Assembly: GCF_031458135.1 (NCBI RefSeq)
Contig: NZ_JAVDXW010000001.1
Coordinates: 1,612,001-1,676,000, forward strand
Length of the DNA: 64,000 nucleotides
From: Haloactinomyces albus
Lineage (GTDB): Bacteria > Actinomycetota > Actinomycetes > Mycobacteriales > Pseudonocardiaceae
Reading direction: 5' to 3'
Under the pieces are notes generated by a model. The model was given only the letters and a program-made list of their open reading frames with translations, had not been told where the DNA came from and made no database searches. Positions 44,554 to 53,608 of the stretch are shown here, piece by piece. Each line of letters begins with the position of its first letter. Positions within the stretch are counted from its first letter, which is position 1. The translations under genes were made by a program, and so were the position numbers.

Positions 44554-44586
44554 AAGATCCCCCACGCTGCTCATGTAGGGGATCTT
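44554..44586 (-). terminator. Rho-independent terminator of tRNA-Ala
   Basis: AAGATCCCC pairs with GGGGATCTT, and in the minus direction the stem is followed by TTTT. It lies 43 bp after the 3' end of the tRNA. Confidence 0.8.
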
Positions 44587-44628
44587 CGTGTGTGTCCTTC
44601 GCTGCAGGAACACCCTGTATTGATGTTG

Positions 44629-44701
44629 TGGAGCTGCGGGGAATCGAACCCCGGACCTTCTCGATGCGAACGAGACGCGCTACCAACTGCGCTACAGCCC
44701 C
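44629..44701 (-). tRNA. tRNA-Ala, anticodon CGC
   Basis: A 73-base cloverleaf on the minus strand. Acceptor stem GGGGCTG/CAGCTCC has one G-U, D-arm GCGC/GCGC, anticodon stem TCTCG/CGAGA with loop TTCGCAT (anticodon CGC, reading GCG), and T-arm CGGGG/CCCCG with TTCGATT. No CCA is encoded. Confidence 0.95.
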
Positions 44702-44770
44702 TTGCCGAGTGCGGGACCAGCTTAGCAAGCCCCGAAAGCACCCGACGACACCCCCCTCGGTTCGGCCCTC

Positions 44771-45622
44771 CTACTCGCCCACGGCGCGGCGATACGGCTC
44801 CCAGGTTCGTTCGTCCAACTCGTCGAACATCGGATCCTCGTCATCGATGTCGAGGGCGACCGCGTGGGACGAGTACGCAGGTGGAACCTCACGGGAGGCA
44901 CCGTGGCCGTACTTCCCACCGGGCTCGTCGGCGTGCCCGCCCTCACCAACCCCGTCATAGGACTCCGGGTCCTCGTACTCGTCGAACTCCGGGTCGGCCT
45001 CGCCCGAGAGACGAGCCAGCCTGCGCGCTCGGACATCCTCCTCGATCCGAACCTGCCTGCGTAGGTAGGTCAGATATCCGACGAGCGCGACATCGACGAG
45101 CGCGTGGAACCACCAGGCGACCGACCAGACCAGCGCGGCGAGCACCGCCGTGGCCACCGCCGTCAGCAGCATGCCGAACACGATTCGCTGCCTACGGGCG
45201 TAGATGGCCCGCGCGGCGAGCGCTGCGGCCTCCGGATCGAAACCACCCCGGCCCGGGCGGTATCGACGCCCCGCACGGGCGTCATCGCTGTAGACCCGAC
45301 GCCACTGGCCGTTTTCGGTGTACTCGTCCCCCGCATCGATCTCCGCGTCGACCTCCGGGTCGACCTCCGGGTCGACGTCGGTCATCTCGCCCTCGTCCAT
45401 GTCATCCCGGTCGGTGTCAGGCATTGCGAACGCCTCCTTGACCCTTGTGGTTCTCGCTCTACCGGACGCCGCCGGACGCCGGCCGCCACCTCGACGCACC
45501 ACGCGCGCCGCCAGCGCGGAATCGGTGGTGTGCGCGACCTCCTGGCGGCGGCGGGCGAACATCGGCACGAGGACGACCAGCCAGGCCACCGCCAGCGCAA
45601 CAAAGATCAACGAGCTGAGCAC
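44771..45622 (-). CDS. sepX: Divisome membrane protein SepX/GlpR
   Basis: A 283-residue membrane protein with an N-terminal helix (SLIFVALAVAWLVVLVPMFARRR), a long acidic cytoplasmic loop (several Asp-Pro-Glu-Val repeats), two further helices (IVFGMLLTAVATAVLAALVW, HALVDVALVGYLTYL) and an acidic C-terminus. This layout and its position downstream of galU-moeA-rimJ match actinobacterial SepX/GlpR, a divisome protein whose corynebacterial form is the membrane receptor of the MoeA-like protein Glp. The start is the GTG at 45622 behind GGGGGAGG; an earlier GTG at 45655 is possible. Confidence 0.85.
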   Translation of the reverse strand: MLSSLIFVALAVAWLVVLVPMFARRRQEVAHTTDSALAARVVRRGGGRRPAASGRARTTRVKEAFAMPDTDRDDMDEGEMTDVDPEVDPEVDAEIDAGDEYTENGQWRRVYSDDARAGRRYRPGRGGFDPEAAALAARAIYARRQRIVFGMLLTAVATAVLAALVWSVAWWFHALVDVALVGYLTYLRRQVRIEEDVRARRLARLSGEADPEFDEYEDPESYDGVGEGGHADEPGGKYGHGASREVPPAYSSHAVALDIDDEDPMFDELDERTWEPYRRAVGE

Positions 45623-45836
45623 GCCTCGCCACCTCCCCCTGGCCAACGGCAGCACACACCTGCGATCACCACGCTAGCCACATCGATCATGCCTGTCTTG
45701 GAGCCACGCCGAACCCATGACGTTCCGCGTCGCGGTGAAAATACTGCGTTCGCAGCAATCGGATCCGCCATTCGCCGGTTGCAGCGGTCACCACCTGGCC
45801 GGCTGCTGCCCGGCAGGCCGGTCCACCCGAACCGAC

Positions 45837-46496
45837 TCAGGGTCGACTGGTGCGCCCCGCACGGACCAGCACCGAGACCGCACCTTCCGGAACGTCCTCC
45901 GTCGTCAGCCCGTAGACGTAGTGATCGCGCCACGCCCCCGCCACGTCGAGGTACCGCTCGAAGAGACCCTCCCGGCGAAAACCCGCCTTCTCCAGGACCC
46001 GAATGCTGGCGATGTTCTCCGGCCGGACCGTGGCTTCCAAACGATGCAGCCCGGCCGGACCGAAGGCATGATCGACGGCGAGGGCGACCGCCGCCGTGGC
46101 GGTTCCGCCGCCTGCCACGTGCTCGGTGACCCAGTAACCGATCCAGGCCGAGCGCAGCGCCCCGCGCACGATGTTGCCGACGGTGATCTGACCGGCGAAA
46201 CGCCCGTCGACGGTGATGACGAACGGCAGGGCCTGCCCACTCCGGCCCAGACTGCGCAGCGCGTTCCACTGGCCGGGCCAGGCGAGCACCGAATTGCGTT
46301 CCTGCCAGTCGCCGACGGGGGTCGGCTCCCACCGTTGCAGGTATCCTCGATCACGCAGCCGGGTGCTGCTCCATGCCGAGCCGTCCCGCAACCGGGGAGG
46401 ACGCAATGCGACCTCGCCCGCCACGACCACAAGAGGTCCCAACTCGGCAGGCCAGCCCGGGTGACGCCCGCCTGCGTCCGAGGGCAGCACATCCAT
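45837..46496 (-). CDS. rimJ: GNAT acetyltransferase, RimJ/RimL type
   Basis: A 219-residue N-acetyltransferase: VALRPPRLRDGSAW at the start, FVITVDGRFAGQITVGNI, GYWVTEHVAGGGTATAAVALAVDHAF and ENIASIRVLEKAGFRREGLFERYLDVAGAWRDHYVYGL, the RimJ-like acetyl-CoA and C-terminal motifs. The family acetylates ribosomal protein N-termini or other amines. It sits 47 bp downstream of moeA/glp in the conserved galU-moeA-rimJ-sepX order; the substrate here is not established. Confidence 0.9.
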   Translation of the reverse strand: MDVLPSDAGGRHPGWPAELGPLVVVAGEVALRPPRLRDGSAWSSTRLRDRGYLQRWEPTPVGDWQERNSVLAWPGQWNALRSLGRSGQALPFVITVDGRFAGQITVGNIVRGALRSAWIGYWVTEHVAGGGTATAAVALAVDHAFGPAGLHRLEATVRPENIASIRVLEKAGFRREGLFERYLDVAGAWRDHYVYGLTTEDVPEGAVSVLVRAGRTSRP

Positions 46497-46543
46497 AGGT
46501 TCACCGCACCCGTTCGTCGTTCCTGCCGTTTACGGCGCACCGC

Positions 46544-47767
46544 TCACACCCGCTGGGACAGGAAGCTGATCGGGACGCTCTCTCCCTCGGCGACCTCGGT
46601 GACCTCCTCGTCGATGATCATCAGGCAGTTCGCCTCAGCCAACGAGGCGAGCAGGTGGGTCCCCGAAGTACCGACCGGCTGAACGAGGTAGGTCTCGTTG
46701 TTCGGATCACGCAGAAGTTGGCCGCGCAGGAAGGTACGGCGTCCGTGCGGAGCACTGACCGGAGACAGCAGCTCGGCCGAAATCCTCCGCCGATGCGGAT
46801 TGGGCTTGCCCAGCGCAGCGCGGATCAGCGGCCGCACCAGCACTTCGAACACCACCAGCGCACTCACCGGATTGCCGGGCAGCACGAAGGTCGGAACCTC
46901 ATCCGGTCCCAGGCGCCCCATCCCCTGCACCGATCCGGGGTGCATCGCCACTCGGGCCATGTCGAGATCACCGAGCTCGGCCAAGGCCGCACGGACGTCG
47001 GCACCGTCCGACCCGCCCACGCCACCGGCGATCACCACGATCTCGGACAGCAGCAGCCGCCCCTCCACCACCTCGCGCAGCCGTTTCGCATCGGTGCTGA
47101 CGATGCCGACCCGCGTCACGTCCGCACCGGCATCTCTCGCCGCGGCGGCCAGTGCGTAGGAATTGACGTCGACGACCTGGCCCTGACCAGGTGTGCGGTC
47201 GATGTCGACCAGCTCATCACCGACCGAGATCAGCGAGACCCTCGGCCGTGGGTGCACCAGCACCTTGCTGCGGCCGACGGCCGCGAGCAGCCCCACCTGA
47301 GCCGCTCCGATGGAGGAGCTCCGGCGCACGGCCACATCGCCTGCCTGCACGTCCTCTCCCGTGCGGCGGACGAACGCCGCCGACGGCACCGCCTGACGCA
47401 CCGTGACCTTGGCCGGATGCCGGTCGGTATGGTCCAGCGGCACCACCGCGTCGGCCAGGGTGGGCATCGGTGCACCGGTGACCACATGCACCGCCTGACC
47501 GGGTTGCAGACGACGCGGTTGCCGCGACCCAGACGGGATCTCGCCCACCACGGGAAGCACGGCAGGCTCCTCGGCCGCGTGCTGAACGTCGACGCTGCGC
47601 ACCGCATAGCCGTCCACGGCCGCTTGATCGAATCCGGGCAATGCCCGCTCGGCGACGACCTCCTCCGCGCACAGCATCCCCTGCGCTTCGGAGATCGCCA
47701 CACGAACCGGCGAGGGCCGCACCGCGGCCCCGAGAACGCGTGCGAGCTGCTCGTCCACTGACCTCAT
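46544..47767 (-). CDS. glp: MoeA/gephyrin-like protein (molybdopterin molybdotransferase or Glp)
   Basis: A 407-residue MoeA-fold protein: FDQAAVDGYAVRS, QAVHVVTGAPMPTLADAVVPLD, ISVGDELVD, VDVNSYALAAAARDAGADV, VIAGGVGGSDGADVRAAL and FVLPGNPVSALVVFEVLVRP. MoeA enzymes insert molybdate into molybdopterin. The gene sits between galU and rimJ-sepX, the position of corynebacterial Glp, which binds FtsZ and the receptor GlpR. A common motif GGxSxGxxD reads GGVGGSDGAD here, possibly altered for a structural role. The start is the ATG at 47767. Confidence 0.88.
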   Translation of the reverse strand: MRSVDEQLARVLGAAVRPSPVRVAISEAQGMLCAEEVVAERALPGFDQAAVDGYAVRSVDVQHAAEEPAVLPVVGEIPSGSRQPRRLQPGQAVHVVTGAPMPTLADAVVPLDHTDRHPAKVTVRQAVPSAAFVRRTGEDVQAGDVAVRRSSSIGAAQVGLLAAVGRSKVLVHPRPRVSLISVGDELVDIDRTPGQGQVVDVNSYALAAAARDAGADVTRVGIVSTDAKRLREVVEGRLLLSEIVVIAGGVGGSDGADVRAALAELGDLDMARVAMHPGSVQGMGRLGPDEVPTFVLPGNPVSALVVFEVLVRPLIRAALGKPNPHRRRISAELLSPVSAPHGRRTFLRGQLLRDPNNETYLVQPVGTSGTHLLASLAEANCLMIIDEEVTEVAEGESVPISFLSQRV

Positions 47768-47825
47768 GGCTGTCGACCTCTTCCGGCGCACACCGGACCG
47801 TGACCGTGCGAAAACCAGCGTGGCT

Positions 47826-48755
47826 TCACCGCTCGTTCAACCGCCGGCTCAGCCAGTCCCGCAGGCCCGGCCCGTACTCGGGATTCTCCAGCGCGAAGTC
47901 CACCGCAGCTTTCAGGAAATCGCCAGGATTTCCCAGGTCGTGTCGCCCACCTCGATGTACCACGACATGCACCGGATGTCCTTCGGAGATCAGCAACGCT
48001 ACGGCATCGGTGAGCTGCAGCTCGCCTCCGGCACCCGGTTCGATCCGCTGCAACGCCTCGAACACCACCCGATCGAGCAAGTAGCGACCGGCGGCGGCCA
48101 GGTTCGACGGCGCGTCCTCCGGAGCGGGCTTCTCGACCATTCCGTGCACCGTTTTGACGTCGTCTTCATCGGTGTCGGTGACCCGGAAGATGCCGTAGGA
48201 CCGTGTCTGTTCGGGGGGCACATCGAACGCGCACAGCACACTGCCGCCATGCCGGGCACGGATCTCGGCCATCCGCGTCAGCACTCCGGCCTCCTCCCCG
48301 GTGGGAAAGACCAGATCGTCCGGCAGCAGGACGGCGACGGCCTCCTCGGAGCCGGCCAGGTTCGGTTCGGCGCACCCCACGGCATGGCCCAGTCCCAACG
48401 CTTGTTCCTGCAACGCGGTCTCGGCGGAGAGCAGGTTCGGTCCTCGCCGCACCTTGTTCAGCAGCTCGTCCTTACCGCGCTCCGCCAAGGTCTTTTCCAG
48501 ATCGGGCTGGGGACGGAAGTACTCGGTCACAGCCTGCTTGTCCGGGGAGGTGACGATGACGAGCCGGTCGGCTCCCGCCTCGGCCGCTTCGGCGGCCACG
48601 AGTTCGATGCCCGGGGTGTCGACGACAGGAAGCAGCTCCTTGGGCACCGCCTTGGTCGTCGGCAGAAATCGAGTGCCCAGGCCGGCGGCGGGCACAATGG
48701 CGGTCCGAAATGCGGCGGGGTACGTACCCCGTGGCGTCCTTGTCGGGCTACTCAT
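47826..48755 (-). CDS. galU: UTP-glucose-1-phosphate uridylyltransferase
   Basis: A 309-residue nucleotidyltransferase making UDP-glucose for cell-wall and trehalose/glycan synthesis. IVPAAGLGTRFLPTTKAVPKELLPVVD (residues 20-46) is the nucleotide-binding signature; LPDDLVF, GIFRVT, MVEKP and ELQLTDAVALLI follow. The start is the ATG at 48755. A minus-strand TAAGCT lies seven bases upstream, so a leaderless message is likely. First gene of the galU-moeA-rimJ-sepX string, divergent from the cyclo-ligase gene with 38 bp between. Confidence 0.95.
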   Translation of the reverse strand: MSSPTRTPRGTYPAAFRTAIVPAAGLGTRFLPTTKAVPKELLPVVDTPGIELVAAEAAEAGADRLVIVTSPDKQAVTEYFRPQPDLEKTLAERGKDELLNKVRRGPNLLSAETALQEQALGLGHAVGCAEPNLAGSEEAVAVLLPDDLVFPTGEEAGVLTRMAEIRARHGGSVLCAFDVPPEQTRSYGIFRVTDTDEDDVKTVHGMVEKPAPEDAPSNLAAAGRYLLDRVVFEALQRIEPGAGGELQLTDAVALLISEGHPVHVVVHRGGRHDLGNPGDFLKAAVDFALENPEYGPGLRDWLSRRLNER

Positions 48756-48762
48756 GGCCGCG

Positions 48763-48785
48763 AGCTTAGCGACGTTGGCTATCGT
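48763..48785. promoter_or_regulatory. Back-to-back -10 boxes for galU and cyclo-ligase genes
   Basis: TAAGCT (minus, 48768-48763) is seven bases before the galU ATG and TATCGT (plus, 48780-48785) is eight bases before the GTG at 48794. Both messages look leaderless within a 38-bp spacer. Confidence 0.45.
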
Positions 48786-48793
48786 TCGTCGCT

Positions 48794-49450
48794 GTGACGC
48801 TTTCGCCCGAAGAAGTGACCCGCAAGAAGCAGTGGCGTACCCGCCTGCTGGCCGAGCGCACGGAGAAGACGGAAGGGACGCGCTCGGCCGAGGCGGCGGC
48901 ATTACGCACATCGATACTGGAGCACATCGGCGGCAGCTCCCCGTCCGGCAGCAGCCCGGCAGGCCGTGCTCCGGGAGACAGCGCTCCGGGAAACAGCGCT
49001 CCCGTCACCGTGTGCGCCTACGTTCCGATCGGCTCCGAACCGGGCTCACCGGACCTGCTCGACGGTCTCCGCGAGTACGGTTGCCGCGTCCTCCTGCCGA
49101 TCGTGGTCGGTGCGGAACCGCTGGAGTGGGCCGAGTACACCGGTCCGGAGTCGCTGCGCTCCGCCCGGTACGGGCTGCTGGAGCCCGCGGGCACGCACCT
49201 CGGTCAAACAGCACTCGGAGACGCCGACGTCGTTCTCGTTCCCGCGCTCGCGGTGGATCGCAACGGAACCCGGCTCGGACGGGGCGGAGGGCACTACGAT
49301 CGTTCACTGCCGCTGGCGGACTCGCGGGCGCAACTGATCGCCGTGGTCAGCGATCACGAGTTCGTCGACCACCTGCCCGGGGAGGCCCATGACGTGCGGA
49401 TGAGCGCCGTGCTGACCCCGGAGCGGGGGGTTGTGCCGCTTCCGTTGTGA
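48794..49450 (+). CDS. fthC: 5-formyltetrahydrofolate cyclo-ligase family protein
   Basis: A 218-residue enzyme that converts 5-formyl-THF to 5,10-methenyl-THF with ATP. RKKQWRTRLLAER at the N-terminus, VCAYVPIGSEPGSPDLLDGL and the C-terminal ATP-binding GTRLGRGGGHYDRSL are family marks. A low-complexity insertion of Gly/Ser/Ala/Pro repeats (about residues 46-70) interrupts the fold in a surface loop. It starts with GTG. The conserved neighbour is the FmdB gene 145 bp downstream. Confidence 0.92.
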   Translation: MTLSPEEVTRKKQWRTRLLAERTEKTEGTRSAEAAALRTSILEHIGGSSPSGSSPAGRAPGDSAPGNSAPVTVCAYVPIGSEPGSPDLLDGLREYGCRVLLPIVVGAEPLEWAEYTGPESLRSARYGLLEPAGTHLGQTALGDADVVLVPALAVDRNGTRLGRGGGHYDRSLPLADSRAQLIAVVSDHEFVDHLPGEAHDVRMSAVLTPERGVVPLPL

Positions 49451-49488
49451 CACACACCTGTTTGCGCTGGCCACCTGATGTAACGCAT

Positions 49489-49522
49489 TATTGTATTGGC
49501 ACTCGTATGGCGTGAGTGCCAA
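49489..49522 (+). promoter_or_regulatory. -10 box and CIRCE (HrcA) operator before the FmdB gene
   Basis: TTGGCACTC-N9-GAGTGCCAA (49496-49522) is a perfect inverted repeat with the nine-base spacer of CIRCE, differing from the consensus TTAGCACTC/GAGTGCTAA only by A-to-G in each half. A TATTGT -10-like hexamer at 49489-49494 abuts it, so HrcA bound here would cover the transcription start. Confidence 0.75.
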
Positions 49523-49595
49523 CCGTCAGTGCCACTAGCTGCAGTACGGATGACTGCACTACGAGTGCCCACGTGATCTCCGGAGGTTGAGGGCC

Positions 49596-49994
49596 GTGCC
49601 CACCTACCAGTATGCCTGCACCGAATGCGGGCACAACTTCGAGACGGTGCAGTCCTTCAAGGAGGACTCCCTGACCGAGTGCCCGCAGTGCACCGGACTG
49701 CTGCGCAAGCTGTTCTCCGCGGTCGGCATCGTGTTCAAGGGCAGCGGCTTCTACCGCACCGACAGCCGTTCCGGCTCCACCTCCAGCGAGTCGAGCTCGC
49801 CGAATTCCTCCGGTGATTCGGCAGGCGATTCCCCGAGCTCCGCGAGCTCCTCGAACGACTCGGGCGGTTCAGGCTCCGGTTCCTCGTCCGCCGACTCGTC
49901 GAGTTCCGGTTCCTCGTCGACCGGATCCTCGTCGACCGGTTCCTCGTCGGCCGGTTCGTCCGGCTCGCAGACAACGGCAGCCGCCGCGTCCTGA
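49596..49994 (+). CDS. FmdB-family zinc-ribbon protein, Ruc-like redox chaperone candidate
   Basis: A 132-residue protein. The N-terminal 45 residues hold a zinc ribbon with two Cys pairs (C-x2-C in YACTECG, C-x2-C in CPQCTG). The rest is an extremely Ser/Gly-rich disordered tail, mostly SSGS repeats ending in Ala. This matches M. tuberculosis Rv0991c (Ruc), a redox-switched holdase chaperone with a zinc domain and disordered tail, and the gene position beside the cyclo-ligase is the same. The CIRCE element upstream predicts heat and HrcA control. The start is the GTG at 49596 behind GGAGG. Confidence 0.88.
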   Translation: MPTYQYACTECGHNFETVQSFKEDSLTECPQCTGLLRKLFSAVGIVFKGSGFYRTDSRSGSTSSESSSPNSSGDSAGDSPSSASSSNDSGGSGSGSSSADSSSSGSSSTGSSSTGSSSAGSSGSQTTAAAAS

Positions 49995-50162
49995 CCGGTG
50001 CGGCCCCGGGGCCGTCGACCCCGAGGCCATCGGCCGGATGACCGCAGCCGGTTGTCCCCAGGATGCGGAGTTGTCCACAGATGTCTCAGTGGACTCCCGT
50101 AATCCGGGTAACCCCGCCTTACCTTCGAATCCGGATCAACACCGGAGGAGGCGGGAGACCTC

Positions 50163-50870
50163 ATGTCGCACAAGACGCCGCAGTCGCACAACACCGGGAA
50201 CGGACTCCGGCTCGACGTGACCGTGCGGGACCGGCTGCGGGGAATCCTGCACAGCCGTCACGGCGTCCGCATGTCGCTCCTTCGCCGAGTGGCAGCGGTC
50301 GCCCTCATCCTGGTTGCCGGTGTCCTGGCACTGCGTCCACATCCCGGCTCCGCTGCGGCCGAGACGTCGGTACTGGTCGCGGCACGCGACCTCGCAGCGG
50401 GCACGGCGCTGGCTCCCGACGATGTCCGGGTGCGGACGGTTCCGAAGACTCTCGTTCCTGCCGGAACCCTGCGCGACACCGAGTCCATCAGGGGACGGGT
50501 ACTGGCCGGCGCGATGCGCCGTGGCGGGATTCTGACCGATCTCCGTCTCGTGGGGAAGTCGTTGACCAGGGTGACGACCGGGAGCGACGACCACGCCGCC
50601 GTGGCGATCCGACCGGCCGATCCCGCCGTGGCCGAGCTGCTTCACGCGGGACGCGAGGTGGACGTCATCGCCGCTGCCACGCGCCCGGGCGAACCCGAGG
50701 TCCTGGCCGAACGGGTGCCGGTGCTTGCGGTGCACTCCACCGGGAGCGGCCGTGGCGGGGCACATCTCGATGATCGGGAACAGCTGGTCGTGGTGGGGCT
50801 TCCGCAGAAGCGGGCCGCTGCGGTTGCCTCGGCCACACTCACCCGGTCGGTGACCGTGACCCTGCGCTGA
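50163..50870 (+). CDS. SAF-domain membrane protein (CpaB/RcpC-like)
   Basis: A 235-residue protein. An N-terminal cytoplasmic stretch and one membrane helix (VAAVALILVAGVLAL, about residues 43-57) precede a SAF domain (SVLVAARDLAAGTALAPDDVRVRTVPKTLVPAGTL, then GRVLAGAMRRGGILTDLRLV). SAF proteins include CpaB/RcpC of Flp pilus assembly and sugar-binding relatives; no other pilus genes are near, so a general envelope role is equally possible. GGAGGAGGCGGGAGACC precedes the ATG. Confidence 0.82.
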   Translation: MSHKTPQSHNTGNGLRLDVTVRDRLRGILHSRHGVRMSLLRRVAAVALILVAGVLALRPHPGSAAAETSVLVAARDLAAGTALAPDDVRVRTVPKTLVPAGTLRDTESIRGRVLAGAMRRGGILTDLRLVGKSLTRVTTGSDDHAAVAIRPADPAVAELLHAGREVDVIAAATRPGEPEVLAERVPVLAVHSTGSGRGGAHLDDREQLVVVGLPQKRAAAVASATLTRSVTVTLR

Positions 50871-50932
50871 CGCGGCGCCGACCCGGCACACCGGCAGGGG
50901 CAGCAGTACCGCCACACGCCGGGCTCACTGCT

Positions 50933-51139
50933 TCAGGAGCCGTGATGCGGCGGACGGTTCTCGTGGTACCAGCGTTCCGATTCGCTTTCCCCGTTCTCGC
51001 CCACAACACGGTCGTCCGAGGTGGTCTCCGGGAGAATGTCTCCGAAGACCTCGGTGAGCTTGCGCGCACGGTGGTGGCCGGTGTTGTCGGGACTGCTCCC
51101 GTGTTGATTACCGTCTCGACGATCCGTCACGAGCACCAT
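50933..51139 (-). CDS. Small protein with WYHENRPPHHG tail, downstream of moaB
   Basis: A 68-residue hydrophilic protein. The C-terminal half (KLTEVFGDILPETTSDD, then SERWYHENRPPHHGS) resembles a short family I have seen annotated as hypothetical beside actinobacterial genes; no function is assigned as far as I know. I start at the ATG at 51139 with GAGGAC four bases upstream. It is the last gene of the pepD-moaB run, 118 bp after moaB. The Asp/Glu-rich middle and aromatic/His-rich end suggest a binding peptide rather than an enzyme. Confidence 0.65.
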   Translation of the reverse strand: MVLVTDRRDGNQHGSSPDNTGHHRARKLTEVFGDILPETTSDDRVVGENGESESERWYHENRPPHHGS

Positions 51140-51257
51140 TGTCCTCGAAAGGCGCGGGCAGCAGCGGAACACCTTGCTCCACCCGCCGGTGCAGGGAGCG
51201 GGGCACCGGCCACGGGATGCTCACGAATGCCGCACGCTCCCCTCACCGGGAAACGGA

Positions 51258-51866
51258 TCAGGCCGATTCCAGCCCCGAGAGCTGCTCGATCACATGTGTC
51301 ACCAGCGGAGTCAACGTCGCCATGCCATCGCGAATAGCCGCTCGGGATCCGGCGAGGTTCACCACCAGAGTGCTGCCGGACACCCCCACGAGCCCCCGGG
51401 AAACACCGGCGTCCACCGCCCCGGCTGCCAGCCCGGAGGCCCGCAGCGCCTCGGCGATACCCGGAATCGGCCGGTCGAGAACGCCCGACGTCGCATCCGG
51501 AGTGACATCGCGCGGGGACACGCCGGTACCGCCCACCGTGATCACCACGTCGACGCCGCCGATGACCGCCGTGTTCAACGCGTTGCGGATATCGACCGTC
51601 TCACCGGCCACCGCGACGGTACCATCGACGATGAATCCGGCTTCCTCCAGTAGCTCGGTCACCAGCGGACCGGTGCTGTCCTCCTGTTCACCCTGCGCGG
51701 CCCTGTCGTCCACGACGACCACGAGAGCCCGTCCCAACCGCTGCGCGCTGCGTTCCATGCCGGTTACCGTAGTCGTCTGCGTCTCGTCGGTCAGATCCAG
51801 TGAGTCGGAGGGATCGTCGCCACCCCTGGTGGGGTGGGAGATCACACTGCCTGGTCCATTCGCCAT
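51258..51866 (-). CDS. moaB: MoaB/MogA-type molybdopterin-binding protein
   Basis: A 202-residue protein: RALVVVVDDRAAQGEQEDSTGPLVTELLEEAGF, VDVVITVGGTGVSPRDVTPDAT and ISRGL-like VSRGLVGVSGSTLVVNLAGSRAAIRDGM are the MoCF domain motifs, including GGTG and SPRD. The family adenylylates or binds molybdopterin in Mo-cofactor synthesis. The first 36 residues are extra and acidic; a second ATG at 51758 would give a standard-length protein. It follows pepD on the same strand, as moaB2 does in M. tuberculosis. Confidence 0.88.
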   Translation of the reverse strand: MANGPGSVISHPTRGGDDPSDSLDLTDETQTTTVTGMERSAQRLGRALVVVVDDRAAQGEQEDSTGPLVTELLEEAGFIVDGTVAVAGETVDIRNALNTAVIGGVDVVITVGGTGVSPRDVTPDATSGVLDRPIPGIAEALRASGLAAGAVDAGVSRGLVGVSGSTLVVNLAGSRAAIRDGMATLTPLVTHVIEQLSGLESA

Positions 51867-51983
51867 GCTCTCGGTTTCTTCCTGTCCTCGGGCTGTGGAC
51901 TGGGATCATTCCCGACCGGGCGCGGAGAGCGCGTCCGGCCAGGATGGTCGCACATGCCGGGCCGCCTGCGATCATCGCTAGCC

Positions 51984-53489
<1,506 letters not shown>

Positions 53490-53511
53490 GGCTCCACTCT
53501 GCGTCATGGGT

Positions 53512-53530
53512 CTGAGAGCCGCCTGAGATC
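53512..53530 (-). promoter_or_regulatory. MprA-type box upstream of pepD
   Basis: On the minus strand, ATCTCAGG-N3-CTCTCAGA: two 8-bp direct half-sites 11 bp apart, 19 bp in all, centred 32 bases before the pepD start. The same architecture lies before mprA. Confidence 0.6.
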
Positions 53531-53608
53531 AGGCTGTGGAGAAAAAGTTCCATCGAACGATCCAGATATGACTCACCGTAATGATACCTACCCTCAGCGG
53601 GTGGGTGA

